Source: Anaerorhabdus sp036637135
Lineage (GTDB): Bacteria > Bacillota_I > Bacilli_A > Erysipelotrichales > Erysipelotrichaceae
DNA: 44,279 nt
Reading direction: 5' to 3'
Assembly (NCBI RefSeq): GCF_036637135.1
Contig: NZ_JAVWNC010000015.1
Span: forward strand, 1-44,279
Shown: piece by piece, positions 16,384 to 23,649 of the stretch
How positions within the stretch are numbered: the stretch's first letter is position 1
Layout of the letters: each line of letters opens with the position of its first letter
Made by a program: the position numbers and the translations under genes
The notes under the pieces: model-generated
What the model saw: only the letters and a program-made list of their open reading frames with translations
The model's database searches: none
Told to the model about the DNA's origin: nothing

Positions 16384-16877
16384 TTCATTTCTCCCTGTAT
16401 TTTGTTTAAAACTTTTAGACATGGTTCAAAGATAAGTAGACACATAAATGCACTGAGACAACCTTGTATTAAAGAAGTTTTTAATCCTAATATGATATAG
16501 AATAAAGTAACTTCTTTAGACAATAAAATGAAAGGTAAATCTAATAGCTGCCCTGTCGCAAAAGATAATAGTCCACAAATAAAAACCATGAATCCTAACC
16601 TCTTTAATAATATTGGTTTTAGTACTGAGACAATTAAACTATATGTAGGATATATGACTACATACATCATTGTCCATATGTTGATCCCTTGAATAAGCAT
16701 GTTCACCATACCAAAGATCAGTGAAGCGAAAATTGCTTCATTCCGTTTGAATGCACACGCAAACAAACATACTGTAAACGTGATCCCTTCAAGATAAAGA
16801 ATTTGCGAAAATATCGTAAATACTACACTTTGGATGCTGGCCATAATCGCTATTTTTGTTAGTGTTCTAACATCCAT
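16380..16877 (-). CDS. ECF transporter S component, probable cobalamin/corrinoid (CbrT-like)
   Basis: A 165-residue membrane protein with five to six helices and an N-terminus typical of ECF S components (VRTLTKIAIMASIQSVVFTIF). It should pair with a shared ECF module elsewhere in the genome. Specificity is inferred from context: it sits between an adenosyltransferase-like gene and a DUF4430 gene under a cobalamin riboswitch. I choose the ATG at 16877, which overlaps the upstream gene by 11 bases; the longer form would need TTG at 16928. The SD is weak, suggesting coupling. Confidence 0.8.
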   Translation of the reverse strand: MDVRTLTKIAIMASIQSVVFTIFSQILYLEGITFTVCLFACAFKRNEAIFASLIFGMVNMLIQGINIWTMMYVVIYPTYSLIVSVLKPILLKRLGFMVFICGLLSFATGQLLDLPFILLSKEVTLFYIILGLKTSLIQGCLSAFMCLLIFEPCLKVLNKIQGEMK

Positions 16878-17367
16878 AACTTTTTGATGTGAACTGCTTC
16901 TCTTCGATATGTTCACCCTTATTTTCAACCAATGCCATCAAAAAGAAAATATTTGAAAGAAGATTGAAGAAATCATGTAGAATGGGTCTTTTCTCTCTTG
17001 CTTCCTCTTGATCAATTTTATGAATGATTCGGATTATCGCTTTTGTTTTACTGCGAAGACAATGTAAATAACTTGCGCCTAATGACCCTTGTGGTAAGAC
17101 AAAGTACTTACATGATCCAATCTTATTCAAGATTTCATCGTACAAATTCGTGAGATAGTTGATATCCTCTTCTTCAATTGCCATCTTTGCTCTCATGGAA
17201 CCATTCGCATGATAGATAAGTTCTACAAGCCTACTCAAGTCACTATGTTTTACATAATGCATTGCTAAACCTGTTTCTGATGCTAACTCATCTGTTGCGA
17301 TTTCATAATCACATAACGATGATGACTCATAAAGAAATGAATACGCACAAGCACGTGTATCTTTCAT
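16867..17367 (-). CDS. PduO/EutT-superfamily cob(I)alamin adenosyltransferase-like protein
   Basis: A 166-residue mainly helical protein. The C-terminal half matches corrinoid adenosyltransferases of the PF01923 kind: FVLPQGSLGASYLHCLRSKTKAIIRII corresponds to their LPGG...LHxART...ER region and FFNLLSNIFFLMAL to LNRLSDYLF. The N-terminal ATP loop TKTGDKGTT of PduO enzymes is absent, as is the EutT HX11CCX2C metal site. It may be a diverged transferase or a corrinoid-handling relative. The start at 17367 follows AAAAGGGGTGA; upstream codons lie within the attenuator. Confidence 0.7.
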   Translation of the reverse strand: MKDTRACAYSFLYESSSLCDYEIATDELASETGLAMHYVKHSDLSRLVELIYHANGSMRAKMAIEEEDINYLTNLYDEILNKIGSCKYFVLPQGSLGASYLHCLRSKTKAIIRIIHKIDQEEAREKRPILHDFFNLLSNIFFLMALVENKGEHIEEKQFTSKSYGC

Positions 17368-17389
17368 AAATTCACCCCTTTTTTCAAAT

Positions 17390-17416
17390 AAAAAACTCAT
17401 TCTTCATTGAATGAGT
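17390..17416 (-). terminator. Intrinsic terminator of the upstream cobalamin riboswitch
   Basis: On the minus strand ACTCATTC (17416-17409), a 6-nt loop, GAATGAGT (17402-17395), then a run of T. It lies between the aptamer and the first gene, so B12 binding probably drives termination here. Confidence 0.75.
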
Positions 17417-17429
17417 GAATAAAGTACGA

Positions 17430-17643
17430 AATAAACATAAATATGTTTAAACCGCCGACATCTTTCACCCAGAAGAATCGTAAATATTTGCAACAGGCAG
17501 GTCTACCGGCTTAGCTTCATCCTTGATTTTCCCTTCCCGTACATTGGTTGTACAGTGGTTATAAAAATCTCGTCCACATCACGGTTGCTGGGGCAGCTAG
17601 AGATTAAACTCTATTCCCTTTTAAGGTTTTACACCATATTGCT
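17430..17643 (-). ncRNA. Cobalamin riboswitch heading the ATR-ECF-DUF4430 operon
   Basis: A full-size B12 element on the minus strand: AGGGAATAGAG, CTAGCTGCCCC, GCAACCGTGA, AACCACTG, ACGGGAAGG and the canonical AAGCCGGTAGACCTGCC. L5 CCCCAG (17593-17588) can pair with CTGGG (17472-17468), the L5-L13 kissing contact. It fills much of the 387-bp gap between the operon and the opp genes. The extended -10 promoter is at 17650-17658 and the terminator at 17390-17416. Confidence 0.92.
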
Positions 17644-17649
17644 TAATGT

Positions 17650-17706
17650 ATTATAGCACAGTTTTTCTATGTTAAAACGATTATGCTCAATGTAAATATT
17701 TACATT
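17650..17706 (-). promoter_or_regulatory. Extended -10 promoter and 18-bp palindrome upstream of the B12 operon
   Basis: TGCTATAAT (17658-17650, minus strand) is an extended -10 that would start transcription at the 5' edge of the riboswitch. About 35-50 bp upstream lies the perfect palindrome AATGTAAATATTTACATT (17689-17706), placed where an activator or an upstream repressor would bind. I cannot match it to a known regulator. Confidence 0.5.
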
Positions 17707-17757
17707 TTATTTTGTAAAATGAAAGAGCCCAAATCCTATATTTTGAACTAAAATAAA

Positions 17758-17780
17758 ACACCTGTGTAAGATACAGGTGT
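17758..17780 (-). terminator. Terminator of the opp operon
   Basis: ACACCTGT, a 7-nt loop, ACAGGTGT, followed on the minus strand by TTTTATTTTAG, 8 bp past the oppF stop. Confidence 0.8.
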
Positions 17781-17787
17781 CCTATTT

Positions 17788-18714
17788 TTATTGATTCCAG
17801 CGGACAAATTCATCATCTGTCGCTAACACTGAATGAGTTGGAGTTAATTGAAACAATTTGCCTTTTGTGTAATCAACTCCCTCTTTTTCTTTATCATAGA
17901 CCAAGGCTACACGTTTTTTCTCAACCATTGGGTTTGGATGTGGAATAGCTGACAATAACGATTTTGTATACGGGTGGATTGGATTGTGAAATATCTCGTC
18001 GGTTGTCCCTGTTTCCACGATATGGCCAAGATGCATAACTCCAATACGGTCACTTATATATTTGACCATGGATAAATCATGGGCTATGAATAAATAAGTA
18101 GTTCCTAATTCATCTTGTAAATCTTTCATCAAGTTAACAACTTGAGCCTGAATCGAAACATCTAATGCAGAAATCGCTTCATCTGCAATAACTAGCTTCG
18201 GATTCATAATTAATGCACGAGCAATTCCTATACGTTGACGTTGTCCTCCTGAAAATTGATGTGGAAAACGAGTCGCATGTTCTCGTGATAATCCAACACG
18301 TTCTAGAATACGATTTACTTTATCATCTAAATCTGCTTGATCTTTATATAAATGATGAATTTCTAAACCTTGCGCAATAATTTCTTTTACCTTTTTTCTA
18401 GGATTTAGACATGCCATAGGATCTTGAAATATCATTTGCATATTTGTACGCAAATATTTTTCATCATCTTTCGATAATTTGCCACTGATTTTTCTACCAT
18501 CAAAAGTAACTTCACCATCTGTTGGATCATATAAACGAATAATTGATCGACCCGTAGTCGATTTGCCACTTCCTGATTCCCCTACTAAACCATAAGTTTC
18601 ACCAGGGTATATGCAGAAGTTAATTCCATCAACAGCTTTTGTTGTATATTTTCTACTTATCTTAAAATATTGTTTTAAATTTTTTACTTCAAGTAAAGGA
18701 GTACGGTTATCCAT
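17788..18714 (-). CDS. oppF: Oligopeptide ABC transporter ATP-binding protein OppF
   Basis: A 308-residue ABC ATPase: Walker A GESGSGKST near residue 45, Q-loop MIFQDPMACLNPRKKV, signature FSGGQRQRIGIARAL, Walker B LVIADEAISALDVSIQAQV and the HPYTKSLLSAIPHP tail typical of OppF/DppF. With OppD it powers peptide import through OppBC. The start at 18714 overlaps the oppD stop by 8 bases with a GAGG SD inside oppD. The C-terminal 40 residues, after the HPYT block, lack a clear OppF-type cysteine cluster. Confidence 0.93.
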   Translation of the reverse strand: MDNRTPLLEVKNLKQYFKISRKYTTKAVDGINFCIYPGETYGLVGESGSGKSTTGRSIIRLYDPTDGEVTFDGRKISGKLSKDDEKYLRTNMQMIFQDPMACLNPRKKVKEIIAQGLEIHHLYKDQADLDDKVNRILERVGLSREHATRFPHQFSGGQRQRIGIARALIMNPKLVIADEAISALDVSIQAQVVNLMKDLQDELGTTYLFIAHDLSMVKYISDRIGVMHLGHIVETGTTDEIFHNPIHPYTKSLLSAIPHPNPMVEKKRVALVYDKEKEGVDYTKGKLFQLTPTHSVLATDDEFVRWNQ

Positions 18715-19804
18715 TAGCTGAATCCTCCTTCTTCATTTTTTCTATTCTTATTCTTAATTGTTCAGGCATTTCTACCTTTGGCGCACGTGGGTCACATAAC
18801 CAACTACATACTCGATGTTGTCCTCCAACATCAAAGATTGGTGGTTCCTCTTCGAAATCAATTTTTAATGCGAATGGATTTCGAGGTGCAAATGCATCTC
18901 CTTGAATCTTCTCAAGTAAGTTTGGTGGAGATCCTGGAATCGCAAAGAGTCTGTGACTATCCGTATCTACATCCGGCATACTGCTTAATAAACCCCATGT
19001 ATATGGGTGACGAGGATTATAGAAAACTTCATTGATGTTTCCTTTTTCTACGATCTTGCCTGCATACATTACAGCTACATAATCCGCAACTTTCGCAACT
19101 ACCCCTAAATCATGTGTAATATAAATAACAGAGATTCCTTTTTCAGCTTGTACTGCTTTAATTAATTCAAGAATTTTCGCTTGAATTGTTACATCCAATG
19201 CGGTTGTAGGTTCATCACAAATCAAGATATCTGGGTTACATGATAAAGCAATCGCAATAACAACACGTTGTCTCATACCACCTGATAATTGATGAGGATA
19301 TTGATTGATTCTTTTTTCTGGTGAATCAATCCCTACATAATTTAGTAAGTTAAGAGCTCTTTCTCTTGCTTCTTGTTTTGATATGTTTTCATGTTCTAAC
19401 ATACCTTCCATAATTTGTTTACCTATAGGCATTGTAGGATCAAGAGATGTCATTGGATCTTGAAATACCATGGCAATTTTCTTACCACAAATTTGATAAC
19501 GAATTTGTTTAGGACTCATTTGTACCAAATCAACAGATTTTTCTTCTCCTTGTTTATCTTTATAGTTAAAGATAATTGATCCTTCATCTATTTTTCCGTT
19601 ACTACTTAATATACCCATAATTGCCTTAACAGTTACAGATTTACCAGAACCTGATTCACCAACAATCGCAATCGTTTCACCTTTAAATAAATCAAGACGA
19701 ACACCACGAATAGCATTAACAACGCCAGATCCTGTTTCAAATGAAATGCTTAAATCACGAATCGATAAAACTCGATCTTTTTTATTTTTCTTTTCAGTCA
19801 TCAT
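18707..19804 (-). CDS. oppD: Oligopeptide ABC transporter ATP-binding protein OppD
   Basis: A 365-residue ATPase with Walker A GESGSGKSVT, MVFQDPMTSLDPTMPIG, signature LSGGMRQRVVIAIAL, Walker B ILICDEPTTALDVTIQAKI and the C-terminal HPYTWGLLSSMP, PGSPPNL and FAPRNPFA blocks of the OppD/DppD family, ending in a cysteine pair (CSWLCDPRAP). The SD GGGGGAA lies just before the tandem ATGs at 19804 and 19801. Length is slightly above the usual 330 because of an inserted loop around residues 70-85 (YKDKQGEEKS). Confidence 0.93.
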   Translation of the reverse strand: MMTEKKNKKDRVLSIRDLSISFETGSGVVNAIRGVRLDLFKGETIAIVGESGSGKSVTVKAIMGILSSNGKIDEGSIIFNYKDKQGEEKSVDLVQMSPKQIRYQICGKKIAMVFQDPMTSLDPTMPIGKQIMEGMLEHENISKQEARERALNLLNYVGIDSPEKRINQYPHQLSGGMRQRVVIAIALSCNPDILICDEPTTALDVTIQAKILELIKAVQAEKGISVIYITHDLGVVAKVADYVAVMYAGKIVEKGNINEVFYNPRHPYTWGLLSSMPDVDTDSHRLFAIPGSPPNLLEKIQGDAFAPRNPFALKIDFEEEPPIFDVGGQHRVCSWLCDPRAPKVEMPEQLRIRIEKMKKEDSANG

Positions 19805-19814
19805 CGATTCCCCC

Positions 19815-20831
19815 TTACATTTGTTTCATCTTAGGGTCAAATGCATCACGTAATCCATCAGCGAATAAATTGAGACTCAACATCAATAATGCAAGTACAA
19901 CAATTGCACTCATCATCATATGTGGATAAATCGTCATTGATTTATATCCTTCAGAAATTAGTGATCCCAAAGATGCCATTGGAGCCGGTACCCCAAGTCC
20001 AACGAAAGACAAGAATGCTTCCGTAAATATTGCATTTGGAATAGAGAACATACTCATGATAATAATTTGTCCAAATATATTTGGAAGTATATCTTTGAAA
20101 ATAATCGCAAAGTTTTTAGCACCCAAAGTCTTAGAAGCTAAAATAAATTCTTGTTCCTTGAGTTTTAATACTTGGGCACGAGCAATACGACTCATCCCTA
20201 TCCAACCCGTTATCATCAATGCGAAGATAATTGACGCAATACCACGTGGTAAGACAAGTCCTAATAATGTTACGATAACCAGTGTTGGAATACCATTTAG
20301 AATTTCTGCAATACGTTGCATAACCATGTCAATTTTACCGCCGAAATAACCCGATACCAATCCATAAATCATACCTATGAAGATATCAATACATACCGCA
20401 GTTAATGCAATCATCAATGAAATACGTGTACCTTCCCAAACACGAGTGAAGATATCTCTTCCTTGTGTATCAGCTCCAAACCAATAATAAATATCTTGGA
20501 ATCCTTTTTCAATATACATATTCTTACCGTGGAATGTTCCATCAAATAAACCAAAGTTTTCTAAGAAAGGAATTCTTGGTGTTAATGATGCATGTTCTAT
20601 GATAATTGATTTGTAAGTATGCCCTGTTAAATGAGGACCAATGATTGCCATGATAACAATCAAAATAATAATCATTGCACCAATTACAGCACCTTTATTT
20701 TTTATGAAATGTGACCAAACATCTTTAGCATATGAAGATGTATTATAAGTCTTATCAATAATCTTTTCTCCACTCTCATGAGCAAAGGTAAAATCATCAT
20801 CTTTATATTCAATATCTTTAATTTGTGTCAT
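19815..20831 (-). CDS. oppC: Oligopeptide ABC transporter permease OppC
   Basis: A 338-residue permease with an N-terminal cytoplasmic tail and helix (about 38-60), a periplasm-side loop, then the BPD_transp_1 core. The EAA loop reads ILASKTLGAKNFAIIFKDILP. The DTQGRDIFTRVWEGTRISL block before the core is typical of OppC/DppC. The start at 20831 is one base after the oppB stop with SD AAAGGAGGGG; a longer form from 20870 would overlap oppB without need. Confidence 0.93.
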   Translation of the reverse strand: MTQIKDIEYKDDDFTFAHESGEKIIDKTYNTSSYAKDVWSHFIKNKGAVIGAMIIILIVIMAIIGPHLTGHTYKSIIIEHASLTPRIPFLENFGLFDGTFHGKNMYIEKGFQDIYYWFGADTQGRDIFTRVWEGTRISLMIALTAVCIDIFIGMIYGLVSGYFGGKIDMVMQRIAEILNGIPTLVIVTLLGLVLPRGIASIIFALMITGWIGMSRIARAQVLKLKEQEFILASKTLGAKNFAIIFKDILPNIFGQIIIMSMFSIPNAIFTEAFLSFVGLGVPAPMASLGSLISEGYKSMTIYPHMMMSAIVVLALLMLSLNLFADGLRDAFDPKMKQM

Positions 20832-20832
20832 C

Positions 20833-21768
20833 TTATGCCCCTCCTTTCGCAACTCTAATACGAGGGTCAATTACACCATATAAAATGTCTACGATTAACA
20901 TAGTGAAGATATATAACGCTGAATAAATAAATGCACACGCAATAACAACATTATAGTCATTATTTTGAATTGCCAATACCATGAGTGATCCTAGTCCTGG
21001 TATCCCAAATATTTTTTCAACAACCATTGATCCTGTGAGTAATCCTACAAGCAATGGTCCCATTACTGTAACAATTGGAATCAATGTATTTCTTAATGCA
21101 TGTTTAATAATTAATTTCCATTCTTTAATTCCTTTTGATTGCGCAAGTTGTACATAATCAGAACCCAATACATCAATCATTTCAGAACGTGTAAATCGCG
21201 CAACATTGGCGATTGTAAAGAGTGACAATGCAATTGTTGGAAGTACCGATGAAGCTTCTGCCATCGATGGGTTATATAGAATTGGGAATAATCCCATTTT
21301 AAATCCTACATAGTATGCAAGTGCCAAGGCAAATACGTACGAAGGTACGCTGACACCAATAATTGATATAACAGAACATAACGTATCAATCCATGTGTTA
21401 TGTTTTATTGCAGCAATAATTCCTAGAACCAATCCAACAACACTTCCAAGAATCATGGCTTGTAACCCAATACGAATTGTAACAAAGAAACGATCTACAA
21501 CCATTGAAGTTACAGCGAAGTTTTTATTTATAACATATGAAACTCCAAAATCTCCTTTTAACATATTTCCTGCGTAATTAAAGAAGCGCACGAAGAAAGG
21601 TTGATCCAAACCATATTTTGCATTCAACAAAATTCGTTGTGCTTCAGTCAATTTTTCATCATTAAAAGGTGATCCAGGCATGAATTCTAACATTAAGAAT
21701 AAAACGAAGAGTATTACAAACAGTGTTGCTAAACTGATGAGAACTCTTTTCAATATATATTTACTCAT
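20833..21768 (-). CDS. oppB: Oligopeptide ABC transporter permease OppB
   Basis: A 311-residue permease with six helices. The N-terminus MSKYILKRVLISLATLFVIL, the PGSPF motif after helix 1, the YGLDQPFFVRFFNY stretch and the EAA loop DYVQLAQSKGIKEWKLIIKHALRN match OppB/DppB. It forms the channel with OppC. The gene is preceded by a hairpin at 21798-21820 that separates it from oppA and could lower its expression relative to the binding protein. Confidence 0.93.
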   Translation of the reverse strand: MSKYILKRVLISLATLFVILFVLFLMLEFMPGSPFNDEKLTEAQRILLNAKYGLDQPFFVRFFNYAGNMLKGDFGVSYVINKNFAVTSMVVDRFFVTIRIGLQAMILGSVVGLVLGIIAAIKHNTWIDTLCSVISIIGVSVPSYVFALALAYYVGFKMGLFPILYNPSMAEASSVLPTIALSLFTIANVARFTRSEMIDVLGSDYVQLAQSKGIKEWKLIIKHALRNTLIPIVTVMGPLLVGLLTGSMVVEKIFGIPGLGSLMVLAIQNNDYNVVIACAFIYSALYIFTMLIVDILYGVIDPRIRVAKGGA

Positions 21769-21797
21769 ATTCCCCTATCCCTTTCTTTTAAAGAAGA

Positions 21798-21820
21798 GAG
21801 CGAGAGAATTTCTCTCGCCC
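21798..21820 (-). terminator. Hairpin between oppA and oppB, likely partial terminator or mRNA stabiliser
   Basis: On the minus strand GGGCGAGAGA, a 3-nt loop, TCTCTCGCTC pair over 10 bp. The single G-T pair is allowed only on this strand, arguing the hairpin acts in the oppA-to-oppB direction. T-rich but not a full T run follows. Such elements usually raise the ratio of binding protein to permease. Confidence 0.55.
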
Positions 21821-21831
21821 TTAAACTACTT

Positions 21832-23472
21832 TTATTTTCTAATCATATGACGGTAGCTATCTACACCAGCACTATGGAATTCAATTCCACTAACTGTTGG
21901 AGTAATCATCATTGCACCACCATTTTGGTAAACCGGAATAACTCCAGCTTCATCACCTACTAATACTTTTTCTGCTTGTACTAATAAGTCCCAACGAGCT
22001 TGAGAATCTTTTGCAGATTCACCTTGAGTAGCTTCAATAACTAAATCTTGATATGCTTGACTTTCATATTTACCATAATTGTTTGAAGCTCCAATTAAGA
22101 ATAAATCCAAATATGTTTGTGGGTCAGCATAGTCAGGTCCCCAACGATGTAATGCTACTTGGTATTCACCATTTTGCATCATTTGTAGACGTGTTTTCTT
22201 AGGTTTACTGTTTAGTGTTACAGTCATACCTGGGCAATTTGTTTCTAAATTGTTTTGAATATATTCTGCAACTGATTTACCAGCTTCAGTATCTTCAAAT
22301 AATAAGTCGATTGTTACATCTTTACCTAATTCAGCTTTTGCTTTTTCATAGAATTCTTTTGCTTTTGCTGCATCGTATTCTGTAATCTTACCCGCTGTAT
22401 CACGATATTCTTTACCATCAGGTCCAGTTGCTAATTCAATTGGAATAATTCCATCAGCTGCTACTGATCCATCTTTTAATACGTTGTTTGCAATTGTCTC
22501 ACGATCGATTGCATACATCATCGCTTTACGTAAGTTTTGATTTTGAAGTTCAGGAATATTGAAATTCAATGATAAGTACCATAAATATCCTTGTAAACGA
22601 TTCGTGAATCCATCTTGATCTTTATAAGCATCAACCATTTCACCACTTAACTTAACAACATCTAAGTTACCACTTTGATATTCAAGCATTGCTGATTGAG
22701 TATCTTGAATAAATTTGAAATCAATGTCAGTTACATCAATTGTATCTGCTTTGAAATAATCATTATTCTTAGTAAATGAATAACTATTTCCTGGAGTCCA
22801 AGCTGTCATAACATAGGGTCCATTGTAAATCATGTTTTGTGGAGTCTTAGCATATTGATCACCTTGTGATTCATAATATGCTTGATTCAATGGGAAGAAA
22901 CTTGGGAATGCAAGCAATCCTAATAAGAAATCACAAGGTGCATCCAATGTTACTTCTAAAGTCTTGTCATCAAGTGCTTTAACACCTAATTCTTCAAGAG
23001 GTAATTCACCAGCTGCAACTGCATCAGCATTCTTCAAAGTAATTGTTGAAAGAATGAAAGCATATTCACTCGCTGTTTCTTGATTAATCAAACGTTGCCA
23101 TCCATAAACGAAATCATTCGCTGTAACTGGAGTTCCATCTGACCATTTTGCATCTGCTAAATGGAAAGTATAAACTGTACCATCTTCACTGATATCCCAT
23201 TTCTCTGCCATTTCAGCAATAGGCATGTTGTTTTCATCTAATTCAGTTAAACCAGAGAATACTAAAGTCTCTGCAATAAAGGAAGTTCCATCTGTTGCTA
23301 TATGGTGATCCATTGTGGACAAATCTGTGTCCGTAGCAACGACAACTTTAGTATTTCCTCCAGTTGCAGCGTCTCCACCTTCAGTACCACCATTTCCTGC
23401 AGATTTAGACGAACATCCAGCAGCAAGAGCAAATACCAGGGCAGAAACAATTAATAATTTGAGTTTCTTCAT
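21832..23472 (-). CDS. oppA: Oligopeptide-binding lipoprotein OppA (family 5)
   Basis: A 546-residue family 5 solute-binding protein. The signal peptide ends in lipobox LAAGCSSK. After a Gly/Ser-rich linker come TDLSTMDHHIATDG, KWDISEDGTVYTFHLADAKWSDGTPVTANDFVYGWQ in pieces typical of OppA, NGPYVMTAWTPGNSY, the RKAMMYAIDRETI helix and the RWGPDYADPQTYLDLF segment. It captures extracellular peptides for OppBCDF. SD GAGAGGGGG precedes ATG 23472. A near-consensus promoter lies at 23503-23531. Confidence 0.93.
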   Translation of the reverse strand: MKKLKLLIVSALVFALAAGCSSKSAGNGGTEGGDAATGGNTKVVVATDTDLSTMDHHIATDGTSFIAETLVFSGLTELDENNMPIAEMAEKWDISEDGTVYTFHLADAKWSDGTPVTANDFVYGWQRLINQETASEYAFILSTITLKNADAVAAGELPLEELGVKALDDKTLEVTLDAPCDFLLGLLAFPSFFPLNQAYYESQGDQYAKTPQNMIYNGPYVMTAWTPGNSYSFTKNNDYFKADTIDVTDIDFKFIQDTQSAMLEYQSGNLDVVKLSGEMVDAYKDQDGFTNRLQGYLWYLSLNFNIPELQNQNLRKAMMYAIDRETIANNVLKDGSVAADGIIPIELATGPDGKEYRDTAGKITEYDAAKAKEFYEKAKAELGKDVTIDLLFEDTEAGKSVAEYIQNNLETNCPGMTVTLNSKPKKTRLQMMQNGEYQVALHRWGPDYADPQTYLDLFLIGASNNYGKYESQAYQDLVIEATQGESAKDSQARWDLLVQAEKVLVGDEAGVIPVYQNGGAMMITPTVSGIEFHSAGVDSYRHMIRK

Positions 23473-23502
23473 TTTTAAATCCCCCTCTCAAAATATGTTA
23501 CA

Positions 23503-23531
23503 AGTATAGTCACATCAGTTTTGAGTGTCAA
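23503..23531 (-). promoter_or_regulatory. Strong promoter of the opp operon
   Basis: On the minus strand TTGACA (23531-23526), exactly 17 bp, TATACT (23508-23503). One mismatch to the sigma-A consensus across both hexamers. Confidence 0.85.
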
Positions 23532-23537
23532 TACAAA

Positions 23538-23598
23538 ATGAAAATATTTTCATCTAAAATGATAATTTTTACATATTTTTACATGAAAATTGTTACAT
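23538..23598 (-). promoter_or_regulatory. Palindrome and TTACAT repeats upstream of the opp promoter
   Basis: ATGAAAATATTTTCAT (23538-23553) is a perfect 16-bp palindrome just upstream of the opp -35. Further upstream (plus strand) TTTTTACAT occurs twice, starting at 23566 and 23576, and TGTTACAT near 23591. Together with the hairpin at 23616-23644 these fill the 177-bp gap before the pyrophosphatase gene. No known regulator motif is recognised. Confidence 0.35.
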
Positions 23599-23615
23599 TT
23601 ACCTTTAAAATAAAA

Positions 23616-23644
23616 AAATCTCACCTTTTTTTGAAGTGAGATTT
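23616..23644 (-). terminator. Terminator of the CBS-pyrophosphatase gene
   Basis: AAATCTCAC pairs with GTGAGATTT around an 11-nt loop; the minus strand continues as TTTTTTTATTTT. The right arm is 6 bp past the stop. Confidence 0.8.
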
Positions 23645-23649
23645 CTCTA

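Noticed and set aside
16878..16928. TTG start giving a longer ECF S component
   Set aside because: TTG is rare and the extra residues are basic and inside the upstream gene; ATG 16877 begins just before the conserved S-component N-terminus.
17689..17706. Palindrome read as a GlnR/TnrA site
   Set aside because: The GlnR consensus needs TGTNA-N7-TNACA (17 bp); here the halves are too close.
20056..20349. Plus-strand open frame of 97 codons inside oppC
   Set aside because: Shadow of a conserved permease; no SD and no domain.
23538..23553. Palindrome read as a CodY box
   Set aside because: CodY has TTTTC before GAAAA; here the order is GAAAA then TTTTC.
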